DNA from: Dehalococcoidia bacterium
GTDB taxonomy: Bacteria > Chloroflexota > Dehalococcoidia > JACVQG01 > JAHKAY01
Reading direction: 5' to 3'
DNA length: 6,641 bases
NCBI GenBank assembly: GCA_030744635.1
Contig: JASLQE010000324.1
Span: 1-6,641, forward strand
Both the position numbers and the translations under genes were made by a program. Positions 1 through 5,946 of this stretch are shown here, piece after piece; positions within the stretch are counted from its first letter, which is position 1, and each line of letters begins with the position of its first letter. The notes beneath the pieces were generated by a model that had not been told where the DNA came from, searched no databases, and worked only from the letters and a program-made list of their open reading frames with translations.

Positions 1-1
1 G

Positions 2-511
2 GAGCTGGAGCGTATGGGCAAGCTGGAGTGTATTATCACCCAGAATGTGGACAACCTCCACCAGATGGCGGGCAGCTCCCCGGAAAAGGTGTTTGAGCTA
101 CATGGCAACATGCACTGGGGGCTGTGCCTTGGCTGCGAGCAGCGCTACCCCATGGAGCGGGTGCGGGAATGGCTAGCCGAAGGCAAAGAGGACCCTCCCT
201 GCCCCGGCTGCGGGGGCATCCTCAAGCCGGCCGGGGTGTTCTTCGGTGAGCCCTTGCCCATGCGGGAGATGGAGGTGGCCACCCATCATTCCCGGAAATC
301 GGACCTTTTCCTGGTGATAGGCTCCACCCTCACCGTCTACCCCGCCGCCTACATGCCGGCCTATGCCCTGGAGGCCGGGGCACGGCTTATCATCATCAAC
401 CTCTCCCCCACTGCGCTGGACGGCCGGGCCACCCTGCACCTCCCCTACAAGGCGGGGGAGGCCCTCTCCCAGGTAACCGCCGGGGTAAGGAGCGGCCTGG
501 AAGGGCTCTGA
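2..511 (+). CDS. cobB: Sir2/CobB-family NAD-dependent protein deacylase, 5'-truncated by the window edge
   Basis: Sirtuins remove acetyl or other acyl groups from protein lysines, consuming NAD+ and releasing nicotinamide and O-acyl-ADP-ribose. The reading frame is open from base 2, and the residues before the first ATG (ELER, then MGKL) fit the family helix, so the gene starts outside the window. Numbering from the ATG at 14, the NAD/nicotinamide motif TQNVDNLHQ is at 9-17 and the catalytic histidine lies in ELHG (H30). The zinc-ribbon pairs are C38/C41 and C63/C66. FFGEPLP (76-82) and GSTLTVYPAA follow, then the NLSPTALD segment that contacts the NAD ribose. All four zinc cysteines and the catalytic His are present, so the enzyme should be active. 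The N-terminal Rossmann GAGxS motif is not visible. The gene ends before a non-coding stretch holding a likely terminator. The family is certain; the substrate (acetyl, succinyl or other acyl groups) is not determined. Confidence 0.95.
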   Translation, partial: ELERMGKLECIITQNVDNLHQMAGSSPEKVFELHGNMHWGLCLGCEQRYPMERVREWLAEGKEDPPCPGCGGILKPAGVFFGEPLPMREMEVATHHSRKSDLFLVIGSTLTVYPAAYMPAYALEAGARLIIINLSPTALDGRATLHLPYKAGEALSQVTAGVRSGLEGL

Positions 512-560
512 ACCTGACGGCAACAGGGGTCGCTTAGCAATTCTTGTCTTTCCCACCCAC

Positions 561-621
561 TCCGAACGAAGTATCGGTCCGAAAGACTCTCCGCCTTGCT
601 GAGTCCGATACTTCATTCGGA
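561..621. repeat. Long imperfect palindrome (17-bp arms, 27-bp centre)
   Basis: Arm 561-577 pairs with arm 605-621 at 16 of 17 positions; the single mismatch is C567/A615. The centre (578-604) can form a further short stem, 586-589 with 601-604, stacked on the outer one. Parts of the element also have other partners: 575-583 is the exact reverse complement of 616-624, and 585-593 is the exact reverse complement of 633-641. The DNA or its transcript could therefore adopt competing folds. The size and symmetry resemble REP-like or MITE-like dispersed palindromes. Copy number cannot be judged from one window, and no transposase or target-site duplication is evident. Confidence 0.7.
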
Positions 622-623
622 CC

Positions 624-642
624 GGACTCCTTCGGAGAGTCC
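624..642. repeat. Short inverted repeat next to the main palindrome
   Basis: GGACTC (624-629) is the exact reverse complement of GAGTCC (637-642) around a 7-nt loop. An overlapping alternative pairs CTCC (627-630) with GGAG (634-637). The GAGTCCG heptamer at 637-643 is a direct copy of 601-607 inside the main palindrome, so both seem to belong to one compound element. Confidence 0.5.
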
Positions 643-645
643 GCA

Positions 646-670
646 GGGCGGACCCGCCCGTGTTTGTTTT
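646..670 (+). terminator. Possible rho-independent terminator of the Sir2 gene
   Basis: GGGCG (646-650) pairs with CGCCC (655-659) around a GACC loop. The stem is followed almost at once by the T-rich tract TGTTTGTTTT (661-670). An all-GC stem followed by T's is the standard intrinsic terminator layout. It sits 135 bp after the Sir2 stop, which is rather far, and the stem is only five pairs, so the call is moderate. The T-run is on the + strand, which fits the direction of the Sir2 gene. Confidence 0.45.
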
Positions 671-676
671 CTCTGA

Positions 677-713
677 GGGGTAAAACCCCCCAGGACCCCC
701 GGAGGTGCGGGGG
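677..713. repeat. Two hairpins built on G and C runs
   Basis: GGGGT (677-681) pairs with ACCCC (685-689) around AAA. CCCCCG (696-701) pairs with CGGGGG (708-713) around a 6-nt loop. Neither is followed by a T-run, so they do not look like terminators. They abut the 561-670 structures and may be the end of the same dispersed element. This is direct sequence observation; no function is assigned. Confidence 0.5.
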
Positions 714-813
714 CCATGCCTCTTAACCGATTTACCGTTTGGGAAGGCAAATGGTTGCGAAACGACCCCCCCTTATGCCTGATGAGGTGCTCTGTTTGTG
801 TTACCATGTTACC

Positions 814-818
814 GGAGG
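814..818 (+). promoter_or_regulatory. Shine-Dalgarno site fixing the nfeD start
   Basis: GGAGG lies 7 nt before the ATG at 826. It decides the start: upstream in-frame candidates (TTG 739, ATG 751) would add 25-29 residues ahead of an obvious signal peptide and lack an equally good site. Confidence 0.8.
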
Positions 819-825
819 CAAGGAT

Positions 826-2145
826 ATGCGCCGCCTGTGGCTGACTATGGTCTTGCTGGTGGTGGCCCTCAGTTTGGCGGCCTCTGCCGGAGCAGCTTCC
901 TCCTCCATCGTCGTCTTGGAGGTGGAGGGGGCCATAGTACCCGTGGTTGCCGACTACATACACCGGGGGCTTGAGCGGGCGCAGGAACAGGAAGCCAACG
1001 CCGTCATATTACAGCTCAATACCCCGGGCGGCCTGGTATCTACCACACAGCTTATCATTGAGGACTTTCTGGCCAGCCCGGTGCCTGTGGTGGTGTATGT
1101 GTCCCCGGCGGGGGCGTGGGCGGGGTCAGCGGGGGCCTTTATTACACTGGCCAGCCATGTGGCCGCCATGGCCCCCGGCACCTTTATCGGCGCTGCGCAC
1201 CCCGTTGCTATCTCACCTACCGGCAGTGGTGAGCTTCCTGCCACCCAGGAGGAGAAAACGGTCAATGCCCTGGCCTCCGCCATCCGCAGCATCGCCCAGG
1301 AGCGGCAGCGAAATGTGGAAGTGGCCGAGGACATGGTGCGCAAGAGCGTGGCCCAGACCGATACCGAAGCCCTGGAGATGGGCCTTATAGAAATCCGGGC
1401 GGAAAACCTGGATGAGCTGCTGGACAAGCTGGAGGGGCGGACGGTGAGAGTGGCCGGAGGCCGGGAGGTGACCCTGCACACCCAGGGCGTTCCTCTCAAC
1501 TTTGTCAATATGGGCACCTTCGAGAGCCTGCTGTTTACCCTTAGCAATCCCAACATCGCCTATCTGTTACTTAGCCTGGCCATGATTGGCATCTTTGTGG
1601 AGCTGACCAACCCGGGGGCCATCTTCCCCGGCGTCTTTGGCGGTATCAGCCTGTTCCTTGCCCTGTATTCCCTGGGCACACTGGAGGCCTACTGGGCGGC
1701 ATTGCTGCTGATAGCCCTCGCCTTCGGGCTCATCATAGCCGAGGTGTTCGTGGCCAGCCACGGGCTGTTAGGGGTGGGTGGGGTGGCATCTCTGATTGCC
1801 GGCTCCATACTGCTCTTTAGCGGCTCTACGGCTTTCTCCATACATCCCGCGGTGATAGCCGGTGTAGCTATCTTCCTCACCGGGTTCTTCGTTTTTGCCT
1901 TCAGGGCGGTGGTACGCACGCACCGTAAGGCCCAGACATGGGGTGCGGAGGGGATGGTAGGCCAGATAGCCGTGGCGCGTGTCCCCCTCAGCCCGACAGG
2001 CACAGTGACCAACATGGGGGAGCTGTGGGAGGCCAGGATGGACGAAGGGAGTGCGGAGTCCGGCGAGGAGGTTGTTATAAAGGAGGTACATGGGCTCAAG
2101 CTAACGGTAACCAGGAAAAAGGAGAACTCAGGAGGTGAGGAGTGA
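826..2145 (+). CDS. nfeD: NfeD-family membrane-bound ClpP-class serine protease
   Basis: This is a long-form NfeD protein of 439 residues. Family members are membrane proteases that cut partner stomatin/slipin proteins near a hydrophobic C-terminal segment, as shown for the archaeal PH1510/PH1511 pair. In order it has a signal peptide or N-terminal anchor (residues 1 to about 24), a ClpP-like protease domain (about 28-220), a membrane region with about five hydrophobic segments (roughly 242-260, 264-284, 288-310, 313-331, 341-362), and a C-terminal soluble OB-fold NfeD domain (about 373-433). NTPGG (65-69) is the oxyanion-loop motif. The nucleophile is Ser101 in AGSAGAF and the general base is Lys144 in the EEK segment, very near the family positions Ser97 and Lys138. 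The protease domain should face outside the cytoplasm. The stop codon overlaps the GTG start of the slipin gene by 4 bp, so the two should be translated together. Both catalytic residues are intact. Confidence 0.95.
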   Translation: MRRLWLTMVLLVVALSLAASAGAASSSIVVLEVEGAIVPVVADYIHRGLERAQEQEANAVILQLNTPGGLVSTTQLIIEDFLASPVPVVVYVSPAGAWAGSAGAFITLASHVAAMAPGTFIGAAHPVAISPTGSGELPATQEEKTVNALASAIRSIAQERQRNVEVAEDMVRKSVAQTDTEALEMGLIEIRAENLDELLDKLEGRTVRVAGGREVTLHTQGVPLNFVNMGTFESLLFTLSNPNIAYLLLSLAMIGIFVELTNPGAIFPGVFGGISLFLALYSLGTLEAYWAALLLIALAFGLIIAEVFVASHGLLGVGGVASLIAGSILLFSGSTAFSIHPAVIAGVAIFLTGFFVFAFRAVVRTHRKAQTWGAEGMVGQIAVARVPLSPTGTVTNMGELWEARMDEGSAESGEEVVIKEVHGLKLTVTRKKENSGGEE

Positions 2146-2912
2146 GTCAGCTGATACCATTCGGCATCATCGCCGTGCTGCTTCTGGTGGTTGTGCCAGC
2201 AGCGGTGAGAATTGTATGGCAGTACGAGTCAGGAGTCCACTTCCGACTGGGCCGGCTGGTGGGTATCAAGCCACCTGGGGTCCGGTTCATGATACCCTTC
2301 ATAGACACAATACGTAAGATAGATACCAGAGTGGTCACCTTGGATGTGCCTGCTCAAGAGGCTATCACCAAGGACAATGTGACCTTGAGGGTGAATGCGG
2401 TGGTCTATTTTCGGGTGGTCCACGCTGACCAGGCAGTTGTTAATGTAGCTGACTACCGAATAGCTACATTTCAAATAGCCCAGACCACACTGCGCAGCGT
2501 ATTGGGCAAGTCCTCGCTGGATGAGCTGTTGGCGGAGAGGGAGAAGCTCAACGACTCCCTTCGGGAGATAATTGACGAGGCTACCGAGCCCTGGGGCATC
2601 AAGGTGAGCATGGTGGAGGTAAAGGATGTGGAGCTGCCCGATACTATGCAGCGCGCCATGGCTGCCCAGGCCGAGGCCGAGCGCGAGCGGCGGGCCAAGA
2701 TAATACACGCCGAGGGCGAGTTCGAGGCATCCCAGAGGCTGGCCGATGCCGCCAGGGTCATAGGCAGCCAGCCCGCTACCCTCCAGTTGCGCTATCTCCA
2801 AACGCTGACTACCATAGCCACGGAGCGCACCAATACGGTGGTCTTCCCTCTACCTCTTGATATATTAGAGGCTTTCACCCGCAATATGAAGGGGACTAAG
2901 AGCGGAGACTGA
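2142..2912 (+). CDS. Slipin / stomatin-like SPFH-domain membrane protein
   Basis: Slipins are membrane-anchored SPFH proteins that form large oligomers and scaffold membrane microdomains. The N-terminus carries one hydrophobic segment (about residues 4-25, with Pro19). It is followed by the slipin signature around YESGVHFRLGRLVG (28-41), an SPFH domain with TKDNVTLRVNAVVYFRV (76-92), and AQTTLRSVLG (113-122). A charged, Ala/Glu/Arg-rich coiled coil (about 169-206) leads to LQLRYLQTL (214-222). It ends in a hydrophobic segment around TNTVVFPLPLDIL (230-242), the sort of region NfeD proteases cleave. At 256 residues it is normal length for a slipin. The GTG start has AGGAGG (2130-2135) six bases upstream and overlaps the nfeD stop, so it is translationally coupled to its likely protease. 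Its 3' end overlaps the convergent biotin ligase gene by 17 bp. Confidence 0.95.
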   Translation: MSQLIPFGIIAVLLLVVVPAAVRIVWQYESGVHFRLGRLVGIKPPGVRFMIPFIDTIRKIDTRVVTLDVPAQEAITKDNVTLRVNAVVYFRVVHADQAVVNVADYRIATFQIAQTTLRSVLGKSSLDELLAEREKLNDSLREIIDEATEPWGIKVSMVEVKDVELPDTMQRAMAAQAEAERERRAKIIHAEGEFEASQRLADAARVIGSQPATLQLRYLQTLTTIATERTNTVVFPLPLDILEAFTRNMKGTKSGD

Positions 2913-3621
2913 TAACCTCGCCGCTGAACAGGCGGCGCAGGGTGCCATTGTCGCAGCGCAGGAGGAGGCTGCCGTTGGGGTCCACGCCCTCGGCCACCCC
3001 CTCCTCCTGCCACCCCTGGCCCCGCACCGTCACCCGCTGGCCGATGGTCTCCAGGTGGGCCTGCCATTCGGTGTGCACCGGCTCCCCGGCACGGAGGGCC
3101 AGATAAAGCCGGTCCAGCTCTTCCAGGAGCGGGCACAGCACCTCCTCCACGGTTAAGGGACGGCCCAGCGCCGTGGACAGGCTTATGGCTATCTCCGCAA
3201 TCTCCGGCCAGGCATTGGGGTCCAAGTTCACATTTATGCCCAGTCCGGCTATGGCATAGTCAACCTGTCTCCCACGGAGCCCGCTCTCCACCAGAACCCC
3301 GCACAGCTTCTTGCCACACAGCAGCACATCGTTTGGCCACTTGATGCCTGTCTCCAGGCCGGTGGCGCGACGCACGGCTCCGACAACGGCCAGGGGCACT
3401 ATCATAGCTATAGCGGTGAGGTGAGAGAGGGAGGGGCGGAAGATTATCGATAGGGCTAGGCCCCCCTCAGGGGAGAGCCAGGTGCGTCCCTGCCGTCCCC
3501 GGCCCGAGGTCTGCTCCCCGGCCATCACCACGGTGCCCTCGGCAGCGCTCCGCTCCACCTCCCGGCGTGCCGTGTCCATGGTGGAGGCCACCCGCGGAAA
3601 GTACAGCAGCGGGCGGCCCAC
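2896..3621 (-). CDS. birA: Biotin-[acetyl-CoA-carboxylase] ligase, catalytic form without a repressor domain
   Basis: It activates biotin with ATP and attaches it to the target lysine of biotin-carboxyl-carrier proteins such as those of acetyl-CoA carboxylase. In the 241 residues, STMD (13-16) opens the catalytic domain. GRGRQGRTW (40-48) is the biotinyl-AMP loop, KWPND (94-98) and GKKLCGVLVE (103-112) form the biotin/ATP site, and GLGINVN (126-132) follows. A small C-terminal domain ends in LFSGEVISL. There is no N-terminal winged-helix domain, so this is a monofunctional ligase and not the biotin operon repressor. The start is GTG with no visible Shine-Dalgarno site. The frame stays open upstream to 3700, and the residues just before the GTG (TFQTTVV) look like the family's usual lead-in, so the true N-terminus is uncertain. 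It lies 78 bp after the crotonase-family gene on the same strand, probably in one transcript. Confidence 0.93.
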   Translation of the reverse strand: MGRPLLYFPRVASTMDTARREVERSAAEGTVVMAGEQTSGRGRQGRTWLSPEGGLALSIIFRPSLSHLTAIAMIVPLAVVGAVRRATGLETGIKWPNDVLLCGKKLCGVLVESGLRGRQVDYAIAGLGINVNLDPNAWPEIAEIAISLSTALGRPLTVEEVLCPLLEELDRLYLALRAGEPVHTEWQAHLETIGQRVTVRGQGWQEEGVAEGVDPNGSLLLRCDNGTLRRLFSGEVISLRS

Positions 3622-3699
3622 AACGGTGGTCTGAAAGGTGAGTGGGAAGGGGGGAGGGGTGGCCTCTATATCCGAGCTAAGTCCCGTAGGCCATACCCC

Positions 3700-4575
3700 T
3701 CAGTCCACAACCCCGGCATATCGCTCATCCCTCTTGTGGAAGGCGGCCTTGGTGCCCTGCTCCCGCCGCTCCTTGAAGAAGTTGAACTCGCCCGGGGCAT
3801 ATACCAGGTTAGTGAACAGGGTATGGCTGATATAGCCTATGGTATGACCCATACCCAGGCCCATCATATCGTAGACAAGCTGGGTGGTAGCTTTGCCGAT
3901 GGCCAGCCCGTCCATGGGGAGCAGGGTGATGGCCTTGGCCATCTTTTCCACTTCCTCCTCAATTTTGTCATCGGGGAAGCAGCGGGCGCACAATCCGGCG
4001 ACCTCGGCCTCCCTACCGTTCAACTGCCGGCCGGTAAGCATCATCTCCCGAGCACGCTTTATGCCTACGGACTGCATCAGAATGGGGATGTAGCCGATGC
4101 CGGAGCCGGCGAACCCCAGGCGCTGCTCGGTGGCCCCTATCATGGAGGTCTCGGCGGCAGCGAAGATATCGCAGCAAAGGGCGATGGCCAGGCCCTCCCC
4201 TATGCAGTGGCCGTGGACCTGGGCGATGGTCACCTTATATAAGTTCAGCAACCGGGCGTGTACGCCCTCCAGCCAGTCCCGGTCCACCCGCAGGCGGGTC
4301 TTCTGGGGAGCGCGCTTGTCACCGGACTTGGTACCCATGCCGTAGATGTGGCCCACCGTGTTCAGGTCGTGCCCGGAGCAGAAGGACCGGCCCGCCCCCT
4401 TGATAATCACCACCTTGAGCTCCTCGTCATCCTCCACCATGTCCAGCGCCTTTATGAAATCGTCCTGTATGCCTCCCTGGCGGGGGAAATCAAAGGCGTT
4501 CAGCTTCTCGGGACGGTTGAAGATTATCCGGGCAACCTCCCCTTCCTTCTCGTATATGATGTTGTTGAGCTTCAT
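3700..4575 (-). CDS. Enoyl-CoA hydratase/isomerase (crotonase) family protein
   Basis: Crotonase-fold enzymes act on acyl-CoA thioesters (hydration, isomerisation, hydrolysis or ring cleavage) by stabilising an enolate in an oxyanion hole. The 291-residue protein has the N-terminal IIFNRPEKLNAF motif (17-28), the first oxyanion/CoA motif GAGRSFCSGHDL (60-71), and the second motif around VHGHCIGEGLAIALCCD (120-136). It has an insertion of about 25 residues (about 75-100) after the first motif and a long C-terminal helical region. By alignment from memory with rat mitochondrial crotonase, Glu150 (ATEQRLG) matches catalytic Glu164, but the position of Glu144 is Ala130, and the usual GGG reads GEG (126-128). 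A classical hydratase is thus unlikely; an isomerase, hydrolase or other activity is more plausible. The start at 4575 is fixed by AAGGAG four bases upstream and by homology. A longer frame to 4725 would run into mtaB. Confidence 0.9.
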   Translation of the reverse strand: MKLNNIIYEKEGEVARIIFNRPEKLNAFDFPRQGGIQDDFIKALDMVEDDEELKVVIIKGAGRSFCSGHDLNTVGHIYGMGTKSGDKRAPQKTRLRVDRDWLEGVHARLLNLYKVTIAQVHGHCIGEGLAIALCCDIFAAAETSMIGATEQRLGFAGSGIGYIPILMQSVGIKRAREMMLTGRQLNGREAEVAGLCARCFPDDKIEEEVEKMAKAITLLPMDGLAIGKATTQLVYDMMGLGMGHTIGYISHTLFTNLVYAPGEFNFFKERREQGTKAAFHKRDERYAGVVD

Positions 4576-4579
4576 TCCT

Positions 4580-4585
4580 CTCCTT
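4580..4585 (-). promoter_or_regulatory. Shine-Dalgarno site fixing the crotonase-family start
   Basis: AAGGAG on the minus strand lies four bases before the ATG (4575-4573) and is followed by AGGA, giving a purine-rich leader. It supports the 291-residue product over the 341-residue frame starting at 4725, whose extra 50 residues have no crotonase character. Confidence 0.75.
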
Positions 4586-4607
4586 TCCAATGTCTGAGAA
4601 CGCCTGA

Positions 4608-4637
4608 ATTGTAGCACGGTGCCGAGGTGGGCAACAA
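4608..4637 (-). promoter_or_regulatory. Likely sigma-70 promoter for the crotonase-family / birA transcript
   Basis: On the minus strand TTGTTG (4637-4632) is followed after 18 bp by TACAAT (4613-4608), which matches the -10 consensus at five of six positions. The -35 match is weaker (three of six). Transcription would begin near 4600, leaving a leader of about 25 nt that contains the Shine-Dalgarno site. Confidence 0.5.
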
Positions 4638-4659
4638 GACTGTGAGGAGGGATGCCGTT

Positions 4660-4689
4660 TTGAAGGGGCAGCGTCACTGCGGCTATAAT
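4660..4689 (+). promoter_or_regulatory. Strong sigma-70 promoter of mtaB, predicted to give a leaderless mRNA
   Basis: A perfect -10 hexamer TATAAT (4684-4689) is preceded, with an 18-bp spacer, by TTGAAG (4660-4665), four of six to the -35 consensus. The expected start point, 6-8 bases after the -10, is about 4695-4697. The mtaB GTG is at 4699 with no Shine-Dalgarno site before it, so the 5' leader would be only a few bases. It is divergent from the crotonase-family promoter; the two -35 boxes are 22 bp apart. Confidence 0.65.
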
Positions 4690-4698
4690 ATGTAGACA

Positions 4699-5946
4699 GT
4701 GACCAGAATCGCCCTCCACACCCAAGGCTGTAAGCTGAACCAGGCGGAGACGGAGGCCCTGGCCCGTCGGCTATGGGCCGATGGCTACCAGGTGGTGCCC
4801 CTCTCCCAGCCCGCTGACGCTTATCTGCTGAACACCTGTACGGTGACCTCTACTGCGGATGCGAAGGCCCGACATTACCTGAGGCGGGCCGCCCGGTTGC
4901 AGCCGGATGCCCTTTTAGCCGCTACCGGTTGCTATGCCCGCCGCCGCCCGGAGGAGCTTTCCGGCATCACCGGGGTGAGGGCGGTGGCCGGGCATGACAC
5001 CATGTCCGGCTTTACGAAGATGCTCCGGGAGCACGGCCTCTATCCCATGGGGGGGCTGGCAGCACCACCGCCCCTCCGCACCCGTGCCATGGTCAAGATA
5101 CAGAGCGGGTGCTCCATGGGGTGCCGCTACTGCATCGTGCCTGCGGTGCGGGGCCGGGGGCGAAGCCGGGCCCCTGACGAGGTAATGGCCGAGGTAACGG
5201 AGCGGGTGGCCGAGGGCCACCAGGAGGTAGTGCTCACCGGCACCCACATCGGCAGCTACCGCTGGGACGGCATGGACCTGGTTGGGCTGATAGGTCAGAT
5301 GCTAGCGGCTTCTACCGTGGCCCGGATTCGCCTCACCTCGCTCCAACCCGCTGACCTCACCCCGCGGCTGCTCTACCTGTGGCGGTCCGTCGGGGAGGGG
5401 CGTCTTTGCCCCCACCTTCACTTGCCTCTGCAGAGTGGGAGTGGCACTGTGCTGGAAGGGATGGGCCGTCCCTACATTACAGACACCTACAGCCGGGCGA
5501 TATCCCTGGCACGGGAGACGGTGCCGGGGTTGGCCGTTACCACGGATGTGATGGTGGGGTTCCCTGGGGAGGGGGAGGCGGAATTCCAGGAGAGCCTCCG
5601 GTTTTGTCGGGAGGCGGGCTTTGCCCGGATGCATGTGTTTCCCTACTCCCCACGGCCCGGCACACCGGCGGCAAGCATGCCCCAGGTTGACCGCCATACA
5701 ACGGACCGGCGCGCCCGCCTCATGCTGGCGGAGGCATCTAACCTCTCACAGCGATATGAGCGGGGCCATGTGGGTCAGGTGGTGCCCGTGCTATGGGAGA
5801 GGGAAGCTTTCCCAGGGGTGTGGAGCGGCCTGGCCTCCGGTTACCTGCGTGCTTTTACCCGTAGCTACAGGCCCCTTTGGGGAGCTATCACACCCGCCCG
5901 TCTGGAAAGCCCGGCGCCGGGTGGGCTGTGGGCCACGATCCTGTGA
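4699..5946 (+). CDS. mtaB: MtaB-like tRNA threonylcarbamoyladenosine methylthiotransferase (radical SAM)
   Basis: MtaB converts t6A at position 37 of ANN-decoding tRNAs to ms2t6A, using two 4Fe-4S clusters and SAM in the cytoplasm. The 415-residue product has the N-terminal MTTase cluster cysteines C11 (GCKLNQAETE), C47 (NTCTVT) and C78 (ATGCYA). The radical SAM CxxxCxxC motif is C138/C142/C145 in CSMGCRYCIVP. VLTGTHIGSY (178-187), HLPLQSGSGTVLEGMGR and TDVMVGFPGE are typical of the radical SAM barrel. The last 60 or so residues fit a divergent TRAM RNA-binding domain. HTQGCKLNQ and NTCTVT resemble MtaB more than MiaB or RimO. The GTG start gives an N-terminus (TRIALHTQGCK) that matches the family exactly. 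There is no Shine-Dalgarno site, and a perfect TATAAT lies just upstream. The stop overlaps the next gene's ATG by one base. Confidence 0.93.
   Translation: MTRIALHTQGCKLNQAETEALARRLWADGYQVVPLSQPADAYLLNTCTVTSTADAKARHYLRRAARLQPDALLAATGCYARRRPEELSGITGVRAVAGHDTMSGFTKMLREHGLYPMGGLAAPPPLRTRAMVKIQSGCSMGCRYCIVPAVRGRGRSRAPDEVMAEVTERVAEGHQEVVLTGTHIGSYRWDGMDLVGLIGQMLAASTVARIRLTSLQPADLTPRLLYLWRSVGEGRLCPHLHLPLQSGSGTVLEGMGRPYITDTYSRAISLARETVPGLAVTTDVMVGFPGEGEAEFQESLRFCREAGFARMHVFPYSPRPGTPAASMPQVDRHTTDRRARLMLAEASNLSQRYERGHVGQVVPVLWEREAFPGVWSGLASGYLRAFTRSYRPLWGAITPARLESPAPGGLWATIL

Larger units (their letters stand above)
512..825. other. 314-bp intergenic region rich in inverted repeats, no gene
   Basis: This is the only long gap without a gene. 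From left to right it holds a long imperfect palindrome (561-621), a short hairpin (624-642), a GC hairpin followed by a T-rich tract (646-670), and two hairpins built on runs of G and C (677-689 and 696-713). A plain stretch then leads to the nfeD ribosome binding site. Short open frames across it (for example 544-726) show no recognisable protein and are crossed by the palindromes. I see no convincing sigma-70 promoter for the downstream operon, although one must lie here or overlap the repeats. Confidence 0.7.

Noticed and set aside
561..621. CRISPR repeat or tRNA-like structure
   Set aside because: There is only one copy, no spacer array, and no cloverleaf or T-loop consensus.
544..726. 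60-residue open frame across the intergenic palindromes
   Set aside because: It is built from the repeat sequences, has no recognisable protein motif and no good ribosome binding site.
780..812. Possible promoter for nfeD with a TACCAT -10 near 802-807
   Set aside because: No acceptable -35 hexamer lies at the right spacing and the -10 is only four of six, so I could not support it.
739..825. Upstream start for nfeD at 739
   Set aside because: It would put 29 extra residues before a clear signal peptide, while GGAGG at 814-818 points to the ATG at 826.
954..1556. 200-residue open frame antisense to nfeD
   Set aside because: It is a shadow of a GC-rich coding region: composition is Ser/Arg/Ala-rich, no family is recognisable, and nfeD is certain on the other strand.
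3736..4242. 168-residue open frame antisense to the crotonase-family gene
   Set aside because: The sense strand carries clear family motifs throughout; the antisense product is His/Gly-rich without a recognisable domain or Shine-Dalgarno support.
4576..4725. 50-residue N-terminal extension of the crotonase-family protein from a start at 4725
   Set aside because: It overlaps the mtaB promoter and start, shows no crotonase similarity, and a good Shine-Dalgarno site precedes the internal ATG at 4575.
5877..5945. Upstream start for the exonuclease at 5877
   Set aside because: It would overlap mtaB by 69 bp and add 23 residues lacking family similarity, while the ATG at 5946 begins right at the conserved first strand.
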